Below are positions 16,942 to 24,408 of a stretch of DNA of 64,000 bases, one piece after another (position 1 is the first letter of the stretch; each line of letters opens with the position of its first letter). Made by a program: the position numbers and the translations under genes. This DNA comes from Streptomyces sp. H27-H5. GTDB lineage: Bacteria > Actinomycetota > Actinomycetes > Streptomycetales > Streptomycetaceae. The notes beneath the pieces are model-generated. The model made no database searches. It had not been told where the DNA came from and saw only the letters and a program-made list of their open reading frames with translations. The stretch spans positions 62,001 to 126,000 of the forward strand of contig NZ_JAPNLK010000009.1 in NCBI RefSeq assembly GCF_026627505.1, read 5' to 3'.

Positions 16942-17604
16942 ATGCGGAATGACCTCGTACGGATTGCCGGGATCTCCTGCGCGCTGCTCGCCGCCGTCCT
17001 GACGGCGCTCGTGGTGAGACGGTGGGAGCCGCTGATCTCCTACGACGACGGGGTCGCCCGGGACCTGCACGCGCACGCCGTGACCCACCCCGGGGTCACG
17101 CACCTGGCGCGGGTGCTCTCCGACTGGGTCTGGGACCCGTGGACCATGCGCGCCCTGGCCGTGGCCGCCTGCCTCCTGTTGTGGTGGCGGGGCGATCGCC
17201 ACCGCGCGATGCGGGTCGCGGTCGCCGCCCTCGTGGCCTCGGTGGTGCAGCAGGGGTTGAAGGCGCTGGTGGGTCGGGAGCGGCCGGAGTGGCCGGACCC
17301 GGTGGACTCGGCGCACTTCGCCGCGTATCCGTCCGGGCACGCGATGACGGCGACGGTGGTGTGCGGAACGCTGCTGTGGCTGCTGCCCGGGAAGACCCCG
17401 CGCACGGGGGTGGCCGCGGCGTGGGCCCTCGCCGTCGTCTCGGTGCTCGGGGTCGGCCTGACCCGGCTCTACCTCGGCGTCCACTGGTTCTCGGACGTGC
17501 TCGCCGGCTGGCTGCTGGGCGTGGCCCTGGTCGTGCTGGTGACGCGGTGGCGGCCCCGCTCCGGGCGGCCCCCCGCGTCGCCCGGAGCACCCGGCCCCGC
17601 CTGA
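16942..17604 (+). CDS. PAP2-family membrane phosphatase
   Basis: A 220-residue membrane protein of the type 2 phosphatidic acid phosphatase family. All three motifs are present: KALVGRERP at residues 107-115, YPSGH around 130-133, and TRLYLGVHWFSDV with Arg175, His181 and Asp185. It should dephosphorylate a lipid phosphate such as undecaprenyl pyrophosphate or phosphatidate on the outer face of the membrane. It follows the M56 gene by 34 bases and may share its transcript. Confidence 0.9.
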   Translation: MRNDLVRIAGISCALLAAVLTALVVRRWEPLISYDDGVARDLHAHAVTHPGVTHLARVLSDWVWDPWTMRALAVAACLLLWWRGDRHRAMRVAVAALVASVVQQGLKALVGRERPEWPDPVDSAHFAAYPSGHAMTATVVCGTLLWLLPGKTPRTGVAAAWALAVVSVLGVGLTRLYLGVHWFSDVLAGWLLGVALVVLVTRWRPRSGRPPASPGAPGPA

Positions 17605-17641
17605 GGTGTCGCGACCCCGTGGAGGTGCGGTCCCGTTCGCG

Positions 17642-17888
17642 GGGGCAGACCTGTTGGGTGGGTCGGACCAGCATCTCGGCCACGACGTGCGGCGGCCGGC
17701 CCACGATGTAGCCGATCGCGTCCGCGATGTCCTGCGACTGGAGCCGGTCGATCCCGCCGAACCGTCACCGGTCCCCGGCGCGCGGTGACGGCCGCACCCT
17801 CCCGGGCGAGGGTCGTCGCCGTGGCCTCCCCGAGGCCGCTCGACGCGCCCGTGACCAGGGCCACCGTTCCGTTCAGTCTTCCGTCCAC
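17642..17888 (-). pseudogene. Relic of a short-chain dehydrogenase gene (internal deletion)
   Basis: A GTG with a good AGGAG opens a frame that reads like an intact SDR N-terminus (GTVALVTGASSGLGEATA). After about 37 residues the homology stops. In another frame, starting near 17785, the typical SDR C-terminus follows at once: LQSQDIADAIGYIVGRPP and then AEMLVRPTQQ. A normal SDR has about 245 residues, so some 160 residues have been lost with a frame change. The remnant lies just after the PAP2 gene. Confidence 0.8.
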
Positions 17889-17995
17889 GATCGTCTCCTC
17901 GTCCGGATCGGGCGACGGCTCCTGTGCCCAGGATGCGCGCGTGCGGCGTACCACGCCGGTCGGGGCCCCGGTGGGCCCTGTGGCAGGCTCTGATC

Positions 17996-18445
17996 ATGGA
18001 CGCACCCTCGCGCGGCGCCTGGTCGCGCGCCGGAATCAGCCGTGACGGCGGACCGCTGCGGGAGACCGACACCGTCGTGTGGCTCCAGAGCGGCCGGTTC
18101 TACGCGGACAGTCGCGGTTTCGCCGGCGCCACCTCGTACGCCGGCGGGCAGGTCACCTTCCACCACGAGGTGGGCGTCCCCGGGCACGACGTGGGAACCC
18201 TGCGCCGGGAGGGGGCCGGCCTGGTGGAGACCGGCACGAACCTCGACGGCAGCACCTTCCTGGAGGTCTGGATCCCCCTGGGCGACGCGGCCGAGGAGGG
18301 TGGCGACGCCGGGACGGCCGGGGAGACGCGTGGCGACGCCGGGTCGTGGCGTGTCGGCGACACCCAGACGGTCCGGGTGGGTGCGCACGTCGTGCACGTG
18401 GACGGGGCCGGGGTCGGTACGCACTTCCTGCCGCCGCCCCACTGA
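17996..18445 (+). CDS. Hypothetical protein, beta-rich
   Basis: A 149-residue soluble protein that I do not recognise with certainty. It opens with an aromatic/polar stretch (DTVVWLQSGRFYADSR), followed by alternating beta-strand-like segments (GGQVTFHHEVG, THFLPPPH at the end). This suggests a small barrel of the lipocalin or Hri1 kind. A Glu/Gly/Ala-rich insert with two GDAG repeats lies near residues 100-115. The ribosome site is weak. It is not clearly in an operon with its neighbours. Confidence 0.6.
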   Translation: MDAPSRGAWSRAGISRDGGPLRETDTVVWLQSGRFYADSRGFAGATSYAGGQVTFHHEVGVPGHDVGTLRREGAGLVETGTNLDGSTFLEVWIPLGDAAEEGGDAGTAGETRGDAGSWRVGDTQTVRVGAHVVHVDGAGVGTHFLPPPH

Positions 18446-18574
18446 TCCGTTCGACCCGCGACCCGAGCGGCCCGGGTGCCGTCCACGGCGGTCCCGCTCC
18501 CCCGCGTCGAATGTGACGGTCCGGCGTACGTTGGAACGTGAGGCAGGGTGCGGGCGGCAGGAAGGCCGGAGCCC

Positions 18575-19387
18575 ATGGCAAGAGCAACCCATTCCCCCGT
18601 CGCCGGCAAGGTCACCGGCATCCTGAACAGTCCCTTCGTCGGCATCTCGCCCTGGATCGCGTTCTCGCTGCTGGTGGGGCCGGGGCGGTTCGAGTGGGCG
18701 GTGGCGCTGGCCCTGGTCATCTCGCTGACCCTCGTGGTGGGGGGCCGGCTGGTCGCCCGCGGCTCGTCGTGGAAGCTCCTGGAACTGTCCGACCTGGTGT
18801 TCTTCGGGGTCCTGAGCATCGTGGGCCTCACGGCGAGTCCGGGGACCCTACGGTGGCTGGAAACGTACGCCGGCGAGGTCTCCAACATCGCCCTGGTGGT
18901 CATCGCCTTCGGCTCCATGGCCGTGCGGATGCCCTTCACCCTCCAGTACGCCCGTGAGCGCGTGGACCCCTCGCTCTGGAAGACGCCCGCCTTCCTGCGG
19001 ACGAACTACGCGATCACCGGGGTCTGGGGGCTCGCCTTCCTGGTGGCCGCCGTCGCGGGCGCCTTCGGCGACCTGGTGCTGCGCAACCCGAACAACATCT
19101 GGACGGGCTGGATCATCCAGATCCTGGCCATCGTGGCGGCCCTGCGCTTCACCGACTGGTATCCCGACGTCGCGCGCGCCAAGGCCCGCGGCCTGCCCGC
19201 ACCGCCGGTCTCCAGGCTGCTGCTCCCGCTGGCCGGACTGCTGATTCCGGTGGGGATCGCCGTGCTGATCTTCGACGACATGTGGTGGCTCGGCGTCGGC
19301 CTGATCGTCGTCGGTGGTCTGACCACCCGACTGCTGCGCCGGCAGGAGGAGCCCGCCGGTGCGACGGATCGCCAGGTACCCGGCTGA
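18575..19387 (+). CDS. Integral membrane protein of unknown function
   Basis: A 270-residue protein with roughly seven hydrophobic segments and short polar loops. There is no transporter signature that I recognise. The segment RMPFTLQYARERVDPSLWKTP, read as two parts, and the WTGWIIQI region resemble uncharacterised actinobacterial membrane proteins. The ATG is preceded by AGGAAGGCCGGAG. A perfect 13-bp hairpin follows the stop, so the gene is probably transcribed alone. Confidence 0.65.
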   Translation: MARATHSPVAGKVTGILNSPFVGISPWIAFSLLVGPGRFEWAVALALVISLTLVVGGRLVARGSSWKLLELSDLVFFGVLSIVGLTASPGTLRWLETYAGEVSNIALVVIAFGSMAVRMPFTLQYARERVDPSLWKTPAFLRTNYAITGVWGLAFLVAAVAGAFGDLVLRNPNNIWTGWIIQILAIVAALRFTDWYPDVARAKARGLPAPPVSRLLLPLAGLLIPVGIAVLIFDDMWWLGVGLIVVGGLTTRLLRRQEEPAGATDRQVPG

Positions 19388-19415
19388 ATCGTTTCACCAC
19401 ATCGCCGGAACCTGC

Positions 19416-19450
19416 CTGCTCTGGGCGATCCCCCGCGTCGCCCAGAGCAG
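19416..19450 (+). terminator. Terminator after the membrane protein gene
   Basis: A perfect 13-bp stem (CTGCTCTGGGCGA with its complement) over a 9-base loop, 28 bases after the stop. It separates the membrane protein gene from the TetR gene that follows on the same strand. Confidence 0.8.
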
Positions 19451-19468
19451 ACGATCTCGTGCGCTGAG

Positions 19469-19486
19469 TATATTGGCTCGCAGCCA
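19469..19486. promoter_or_regulatory. Candidate tetR promoter -10 element with palindromic operator
   Basis: TATATT at 19469-19474 is a likely -10 element. It runs straight into TGGCTCGCAGCCA at 19474-19486, a palindrome with 5-bp arms and a 3-base centre. The pair ends 18 bases before the TetR start, the usual place for autorepression. Confidence 0.45.
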
Positions 19487-19504
19487 GTCAACGCAGGAGT
19501 AAGC

Positions 19505-20134
19505 ATGTCCCCGCGCAGCGCATCGGTCAATGAAGAATTGCGCAGACGTTCCCGGGAGCGGCTGCTGCAAGCCACGGTCGAACTCGTCGGCGAGCGCGGC
19601 TACGAGGCCACGACCCTCGGCGACATCGCGGACCGCGCGGGCGCGGCCCGCGGCCTGGTCTCGTACTACTTTCCCGGCAAACGGCAGTTGCTCCAGTCCG
19701 CCGTGCACCGCCTGATGCACCTGACCTTGGAAGCGGCCCTCGAACGGGATCCCGCGACGGACGACGGCCGCGAGCGGCTGGCCCGGGCGATCGACGCGAT
19801 CCTGGGCCTGGCCCGGGACCGGCCGCGGCTGATGCGGACCCACATGGCGGGCATCCTCCAGGCGGAGGGGTTCGTCCAGTGCGTCGAACAACAACGGCTC
19901 GCGGAGCTGCTGCGGGACACGGTCACCCGCTACGGGTCGGCGGACGTGGACACCGACTACCCGCTGTTGCGGGCCCTGCTGATGGGCGCGGTGGTGGCGG
20001 TGCTGTTGCCGGGAGCGCCGATGCCGGGGACCCGGCTGCGGGCCGAGCTGTTCCAGCGGTACGCGTTGGACTGGGAGATGGGCGACCCGCCGGACGGTGG
20101 ACCGCCCGGCGGTTCGTTCCCCTCGGCACGGTGA
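19505..20134 (+). CDS. TetR-family transcriptional regulator
   Basis: A 209-residue TetR regulator. The N-terminal helix-turn-helix is at residues 36-58 (TTLGDIADRAGAARGLVSYY) and ends in the usual YYFPGKRQLL. The C-terminal ligand-binding domain is not assignable. AGGAG stands six bases before the ATG. A palindrome just upstream suggests autoregulation. The downstream neighbour is convergent and the upstream one is separated by a terminator, so its targets may lie elsewhere. Confidence 0.9.
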   Translation: MSPRSASVNEELRRRSRERLLQATVELVGERGYEATTLGDIADRAGAARGLVSYYFPGKRQLLQSAVHRLMHLTLEAALERDPATDDGRERLARAIDAILGLARDRPRLMRTHMAGILQAEGFVQCVEQQRLAELLRDTVTRYGSADVDTDYPLLRALLMGAVVAVLLPGAPMPGTRLRAELFQRYALDWEMGDPPDGGPPGGSFPSAR

Positions 20135-20155
20135 GTGCCCTGTCGTCGGGCGGGG

Positions 20156-21640
20156 TCAGTGGTACTCGGGTTGGGTCTGGACGTTGAGGCCGTCCATCCG
20201 CACCCACTTGGCGCTGTCGGTGCGCCGGTCGTCGAGCCGCAGCACGTCGAGGCCCTTGACGATGTCGTTCGAGTAGATGTGTCCGTTGTAGTAGTACGCC
20301 GACCAGGAACCGCCGAGGCCGAGCGTGTCGGTGGTCAGGGGGCCGCGCTCGAAATAGGCGATCTCCCGGGGCCGGGTGGAGTCGGTGAAGTCCCACACCG
20401 AGATCCCGCCCTGGTACCAGGCCTGCACCATGACGTCGCGACCGCCGCCGACCGGGATCAGCGAGCCGTTGTGGGCCACGCAGTTCTCGGTGTCGGCCTG
20501 GAGCCGCGGGATCTTGAAGTAGCTCTTGAAGACGAGCTTGCGCTGGTCACCGCGCCCGGTGATGTCGTAGATCCCGTCCGCGCCCCGGTCGGGGCCGGTG
20601 GCCTCGTTGCAGGTGGCGCCGCTTCCGCCGCCCAACTCGTCGGTGAACACGATCTTGTTCGCGCGCTCGTTGAAGGTCGCGGAGTGCCAGAACGCGAAGT
20701 TCACGTTGTCCTGGACCCGGTCGATGACCCGCGGCTGCTCGGGCTTGCTGATGTCGAAGAGGATGCCGTCGCCCATGCAGGCGCCGGCGGCGAGGTTCTT
20801 CGAGGGGAGCACGGTGATGTCGTGGCAGCCGGTGGTCTTGGAGACGCCGGGGTTGGCGGGCGCTCCCGGGTTCCCGCCGTCCGGGAAGAGGACGGGGAAG
20901 GCGACGACCGAGGCCGTCGTCGGGGCCTTCTTCGGGACCTTGACGACGGAGATGCCGTCGTGCGGCGGCTTGCAGTCGGGGAAGGCCTCGTTCGGCGAGT
21001 ACGAGGAGACGTAGAGGTAGATGTCGCGGCCGCCCGGCACCAGGGTGTGGGTGTGTGAACCGCAGGCGGTCTCCACCGACTTGATGTACCTGGGGTTCTT
21101 CTTGTCCTTGATGTCGAAGATCTTGATGCCCTCCCACGAGGACTTCTCCGTGGCCGGCTGCGAGACGCTGTTGCAGGAGTCGTCGCTGCGCGAGGAGTCG
21201 GTGGAGAGGAACAGCAGGTCGCCGGAGACGGAGACGTCGTTCTGCCCGCCGGGGCACAGGACCGTGGTGACGGACTTGGGTGCCTTCGGGTTGCCGATGT
21301 CGTAGATGGTGAAGCCGTCGTAACTGCCCGCGTAGGCGTACCTGCCCTGGAAGGCCAGGTCCGAGTTGATGCCCTCGGGGTTGGCGCTGGGGATGTTGGC
21401 GAGGGGTTTGATGTTCCGGCTGTGCACGATCTCGTCCTGACCGGGGATCTCCCCGGGGGCGAGTTCGCGGCCTTGGGCGGGTGCGGCGTTCCGCGCGGAT
21501 CCGACGCCGGGTAACGCGTCGCCCGGGTCGGGGCTGGCGACCGCCGGTCCGGCGGTGGCCAGGAGCGTGGAGAGCAGCCCGGCGGCCACGAGGACCACCC
21601 CCGGACTCCTGCGTGGCGCTCTGACGGTGTGCGAGGTCAC
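20156..21640 (-). CDS. Secreted LVIVD-repeat beta-propeller protein
   Basis: A 494-residue protein with an N-terminal signal peptide: a basic start with paired arginines, then VVLVAAGLLSTLLATAGPAVA as two blocks, and a cleavage site after AVA. The mature part has repeated blades of the LVIVD type, such as YAGSYDGFTIYDIGNPKAPK, IKIFDIKDKKNPRYIKSV and GILFDISKPEQPRVID. Several cysteines could form disulfides. The GTG start has GGGAGG at ideal spacing. It is divergent from a DUF305 lipoprotein gene, a pairing seen in other streptomycetes. Function unknown; binding or scaffold at the cell surface is likely. Confidence 0.8.
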   Translation of the reverse strand: MTSHTVRAPRRSPGVVLVAAGLLSTLLATAGPAVASPDPGDALPGVGSARNAAPAQGRELAPGEIPGQDEIVHSRNIKPLANIPSANPEGINSDLAFQGRYAYAGSYDGFTIYDIGNPKAPKSVTTVLCPGGQNDVSVSGDLLFLSTDSSRSDDSCNSVSQPATEKSSWEGIKIFDIKDKKNPRYIKSVETACGSHTHTLVPGGRDIYLYVSSYSPNEAFPDCKPPHDGISVVKVPKKAPTTASVVAFPVLFPDGGNPGAPANPGVSKTTGCHDITVLPSKNLAAGACMGDGILFDISKPEQPRVIDRVQDNVNFAFWHSATFNERANKIVFTDELGGGSGATCNEATGPDRGADGIYDITGRGDQRKLVFKSYFKIPRLQADTENCVAHNGSLIPVGGGRDVMVQAWYQGGISVWDFTDSTRPREIAYFERGPLTTDTLGLGGSWSAYYYNGHIYSNDIVKGLDVLRLDDRRTDSAKWVRMDGLNVQTQPEYH

Positions 21641-21716
21641 TGTGCCTCCCGTGGGGGTCCGTGCGTTCCGCCCTTCCTGGGAACGGAACCTGGACCCCGG
21701 CAGTATCGTCCTTTCC

Positions 21717-22370
21717 ATGGACATGGCAAACGCCTTACTCGGCCGAATCCTGGGAGCGGCGCTGACCGCCGGTCTCCTGTTCACCCTCGCCGGCTGCCGT
21801 CAGGACGGGGCGGCGGACGGCGCCCGTGACGGCGCGCCGGTGGTCGTGGCCCCCGGCAGACCGGGCGAGCAGGCCCGGACCCTCTCGCCCGAACAGGCCG
21901 CGAGGGAGCGGCCGGACGACAGCCCCAACGCAGCCGACCGGACGTACGTGCGCCACATGATCGAGCACCACGGGCAGGCGCTGACGATGAGCGCGCTCGC
22001 CCCGACCCGGGCCTCGGCCGACGGGGTCAAGCGGGTGGCGGAACGCATCGCCGCCGCGCAGCGACCGGAGATCGGAGCCATGGAGAAGTGGCGGGCCCGG
22101 TACCCGGAGCCGTCCACCGCAGCCGGGTCCCACGACCACGGGGCGATGCCGGGCATGGCCACGGAGCGGCAACTCGCGGATCTCGCCGCGGCGAAGGGCC
22201 CCGACTTCGACCGGCTCTTCCTCACGCTGATGATCGCCCACCACGAGGGCGCCGTGAAGATGGCGGGCGAGGCGCTGGCCGGCGGCAACAACGTGGCGGT
22301 CGAGGAGATGGCGACCGAGGTGGTGGCCACCCAGAGCGCCGAGATCCACCGTATGCGCGCGATGGGCTGA
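21717..22370 (+). CDS. DUF305 lipoprotein
   Basis: A 217-residue lipoprotein. The signal peptide ends in a lipobox LAGC with the cysteine at residue 27. The mature part has the two DUF305 motifs, YVRHMIEHHGQAL (77-89) and LMIAHHEGAVKMA (171-183), and a Met/His-rich middle (SHDHGAMPGMATE). DUF305 proteins are four-helix bundles related to ferritin-like folds and are often linked to copper. There is no clear ribosome site; TATCGT at 21704-21709 could be the -10 of an almost leaderless transcript. Confidence 0.85.
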   Translation: MDMANALLGRILGAALTAGLLFTLAGCRQDGAADGARDGAPVVVAPGRPGEQARTLSPEQAARERPDDSPNAADRTYVRHMIEHHGQALTMSALAPTRASADGVKRVAERIAAAQRPEIGAMEKWRARYPEPSTAAGSHDHGAMPGMATERQLADLAAAKGPDFDRLFLTLMIAHHEGAVKMAGEALAGGNNVAVEEMATEVVATQSAEIHRMRAMG

Positions 22371-22422
22371 CGGCCGCGGGGCCCGGTGTCATGCTGGGAA
22401 CACCTGCGGGAGGAGCTCCGCC

Positions 22423-23796
22423 GTGCTTCGTGTCGCCGTCGTCGGTTCGGGCCCGAGCGGGGTCTACGCCGCCCAGACCCTGGTCCAGCAGCGTGAGGTG
22501 CCGGGCGTGCGGGTCGACGTGCTGGACCGGCTGCCGGCGCCGTACGGGCTCGTGCGGTACGGAGTGGCCCCCGACCACGAGAAGATCAAGTCGCTGACCG
22601 GAAGTCTGTGCGCGGTGCTGGAGGACGAGCGGATCCGTTTCCTCGGGAACGTGGAGGTGGGCGGCCCGACCCTGACCACCGGCCGGCTGCTGGAGCTGTA
22701 CCACGCGGTCGTGTACTGCGTCGGCGCCGCCCGGGACCGGCTGCTGGGGATCCCCGGCGAGGAGCTGGCCGGGGTGCACTCCGCGACGGCCTTCGTGGCC
22801 TGGTACAGCGGGCATCCGGACGCGGCGCCCTTCGACCTGGGCGGGGTGCGCTCGGCCGTGGTGGTCGGGGCGGGCAACGTCGCGGTGGACGTGACCCGCA
22901 TCCTGGCCCGGGGCGCGCCCGAGCTGACGGCGACCGACATGCCGCACCCGGCCCTGGGGGTGCTCGCGGGCAGCGGTCTGCGGACGGTGTCGATGGTCGC
23001 CCGGCGCGGCCCCTCCCAAGGCCGGTTCACCACGAAGGAGCTGCGCGAACTGGGCACCCTGCCGGGGGTCGCCGTGCGGGTGGATCCCGCCGAACTGGCC
23101 ATGGACCCGGCCTACCGCGACCCGGACGCGGCCGCCGCCCTGCCCGCGCCGGCCCGGCGGAACCTGGAGGTGCTGCGCGGCTGGGCCGAGGCGGACGGCG
23201 AGGCGTCCGAGGCGCCGCGGCGGAGCATCGCCCTGCGGTTCCACCTGCGGCCGGCGAGCGTGCTGGGCGGGGCGGACGGGCGGGTCACCGGCATGCGGTT
23301 CGAGCGGACCGCGCAGGACGGCGCGGGCGGGGTGACCGGCACGGGCGTGTACGAGGACATCCCGGCGGAACTGGTCCTGCGCTCGGTGGGGTACCAGGGC
23401 GTGCCGCTGCCCGGCCTGCCGTTCGACGCGGCGCGCGGCACGATCCCGCACGCGGCGGGCCGGGTGGTGCGCGCGGGCCGGGCCTCGGTCGGGGAGTACG
23501 TGGCGGGCTGGATCAAGCGCGGCCCGACCGGGGTGATCGGCACCAACCGGCCGTGCGCCAAGGAGACCGCGTCCTCGCTGCTCCAGGACGCGGCGGCGCT
23601 GGCCCGGCGTGAGCTTCCGGGCGACCCGCTGGACGCCCTGCGGGCGGCGGGTCTGCGGCCGGTGGAGTGGCCGGGCTGGCTGGCCATCGAGGTCGCGGAG
23701 GCCGATCTGGGGCGTTCGCTGGGACGCCGCTCCGTCAAGATCCCCGACTGGTCGGGCCTGCTGGGCGCGGCGGGCTCTTCGCCCCCTACGCCGTGA
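22423..23796 (+). CDS. fprA: Ferredoxin-NADP+ reductase, adrenodoxin-reductase type
   Basis: A 457-residue FAD and NADPH protein of the FprA/adrenodoxin reductase family. It passes electrons from NADPH to ferredoxins, for example for cytochromes P450. The FAD loop is VVGSGPSGVYAAQTL near the N-terminus, and the NADPH loop is VVVGAGNVAVDVTRIL. The segments RYGVAPDHEKIK and AGWIKRGPTGVIGTN are diagnostic. The GTG has GGAGG six to ten bases upstream. Its 3' end overlaps the convergent ArsR gene by 11 bases. No ferredoxin or P450 gene is adjacent. Confidence 0.93.
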   Translation: MLRVAVVGSGPSGVYAAQTLVQQREVPGVRVDVLDRLPAPYGLVRYGVAPDHEKIKSLTGSLCAVLEDERIRFLGNVEVGGPTLTTGRLLELYHAVVYCVGAARDRLLGIPGEELAGVHSATAFVAWYSGHPDAAPFDLGGVRSAVVVGAGNVAVDVTRILARGAPELTATDMPHPALGVLAGSGLRTVSMVARRGPSQGRFTTKELRELGTLPGVAVRVDPAELAMDPAYRDPDAAAALPAPARRNLEVLRGWAEADGEASEAPRRSIALRFHLRPASVLGGADGRVTGMRFERTAQDGAGGVTGTGVYEDIPAELVLRSVGYQGVPLPGLPFDAARGTIPHAAGRVVRAGRASVGEYVAGWIKRGPTGVIGTNRPCAKETASSLLQDAAALARRELPGDPLDALRAAGLRPVEWPGWLAIEVAEADLGRSLGRRSVKIPDWSGLLGAAGSSPPTP

Positions 23797-24190
23797 CCGG
23801 AGTCTGAACCCGTGCCGTCGCCGGATCCGCGGTCGCGGCGGCCGGAGTCGTGAGGCGGGCCTCCTGGGCGGTCGCCGCGTGGAGGACGGTGTCCAGCAGG
23901 CCGGGGAAGAGGGCCTCCAGGTCGGCGTCGCGCAGGCCGTTCAGCTTGGTGGTGCCCGCGTAGGTCTGCCGTACGACGCCGCTCTCGCGCAGTACCCGGA
24001 AGTGGTGCGTGGTCGTCGACTTGGTGACCGGCAACGCGAAGTGCGAACAGGCGAGTTCGGTGTCCGAGGAGGCCAGGTCCCGGACGATGGACAGCCGCAG
24101 CGGGTCGGAGAGCGCGTGCAGCACGCCCTCCAGGCGGATCTCGGCGCGGTCCGGGTGGGCGAGTGCGCGGGTGGTCTCACGTTCCGCCAT
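23786..24190 (-). CDS. ArsR-type helix-turn-helix regulator
   Basis: A 134-residue winged-helix regulator. The core spans residues 20-85 (HALSDPLRLSIVRDLASSD, then THHFRVLRESGVVRQ). The metal-binding ELCVCDL motif of metal-sensing ArsR proteins is absent; LACSHFAL holds a single Cys48, so sensing of an oxidant or organic ligand is more likely. The C-terminus is an Ala/Thr-rich tail. The ATG follows GGAGCAGGAC. A palindrome of the same form as three copies before the neighbouring Old Yellow Enzyme gene lies 56 bases upstream. Confidence 0.85.
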   Translation of the reverse strand: MAERETTRALAHPDRAEIRLEGVLHALSDPLRLSIVRDLASSDTELACSHFALPVTKSTTTHHFRVLRESGVVRQTYAGTTKLNGLRDADLEALFPGLLDTVLHAATAQEARLTTPAAATADPATARVQTPVTA

Positions 24191-24245
24191 GTCCTGCTCC
24201 ACTCGCTCGGTGTGACGCGTGCCGTCATTGCTCGTGCCGTCATTG

Positions 24246-24261
24246 TACGAGGGATGCCGTA
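24246..24261. promoter_or_regulatory. Operator-like palindrome upstream of the ArsR gene
   Basis: TACGAGGGATGCCGTA has the form TACGA-N6-CGTA and is followed by C. It matches the three tandem copies in front of the Old Yellow Enzyme gene. Two direct copies of TGCCGTCATTG lie just beside it. It is probably the autoregulatory site of the ArsR protein. Confidence 0.6.
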
Positions 24262-24295
24262 CGAGACGGCCCGCACGGAGGGTCGTCTCGCGGCG

Positions 24296-24371
24296 GGTCG
24301 TTCCCGGGGGTCGTTCCCCGGGGGTGTTTCCCGACGGGGTCGTTGCCGCCCGACGGGGTCGCTTCCCGATG
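24296..24371. repeat. Degenerate short tandem repeats, unit about GGGGTCGTTCCCG
   Basis: Five or six imperfect copies of a 13-20 base unit (GGGTCGTTCCCG, GGGTCGTTCCCCG, GGGTGTTTCCCG, GGGTCGTTGCCG, GGGTCGCTTCCCG) fill the gap between the ArsR leader and the 3' end of the Old Yellow Enzyme gene. Each copy is itself a small GGG/CCC hairpin. The last copy runs into the terminator. Confidence 0.7.
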
Positions 24372-24405
24372 GGGTCGGCCCGGGCGTGGGGGCCCGGGCC
24401 GACCC
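24372..24405 (-). terminator. Terminator of the Old Yellow Enzyme gene
   Basis: A perfect 13-bp stem (GGGTCGGCCCGGG with its complement) over an 8-base loop, starting three bases past the stop codon of the leftward gene. Confidence 0.85.
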
Positions 24406-24408
24406 GGT

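Noticed and set aside
24296..24378. Possible CRISPR-like array
   Set aside because: Units are short, imperfect and lack unique spacers of constant length; no cas gene is present.
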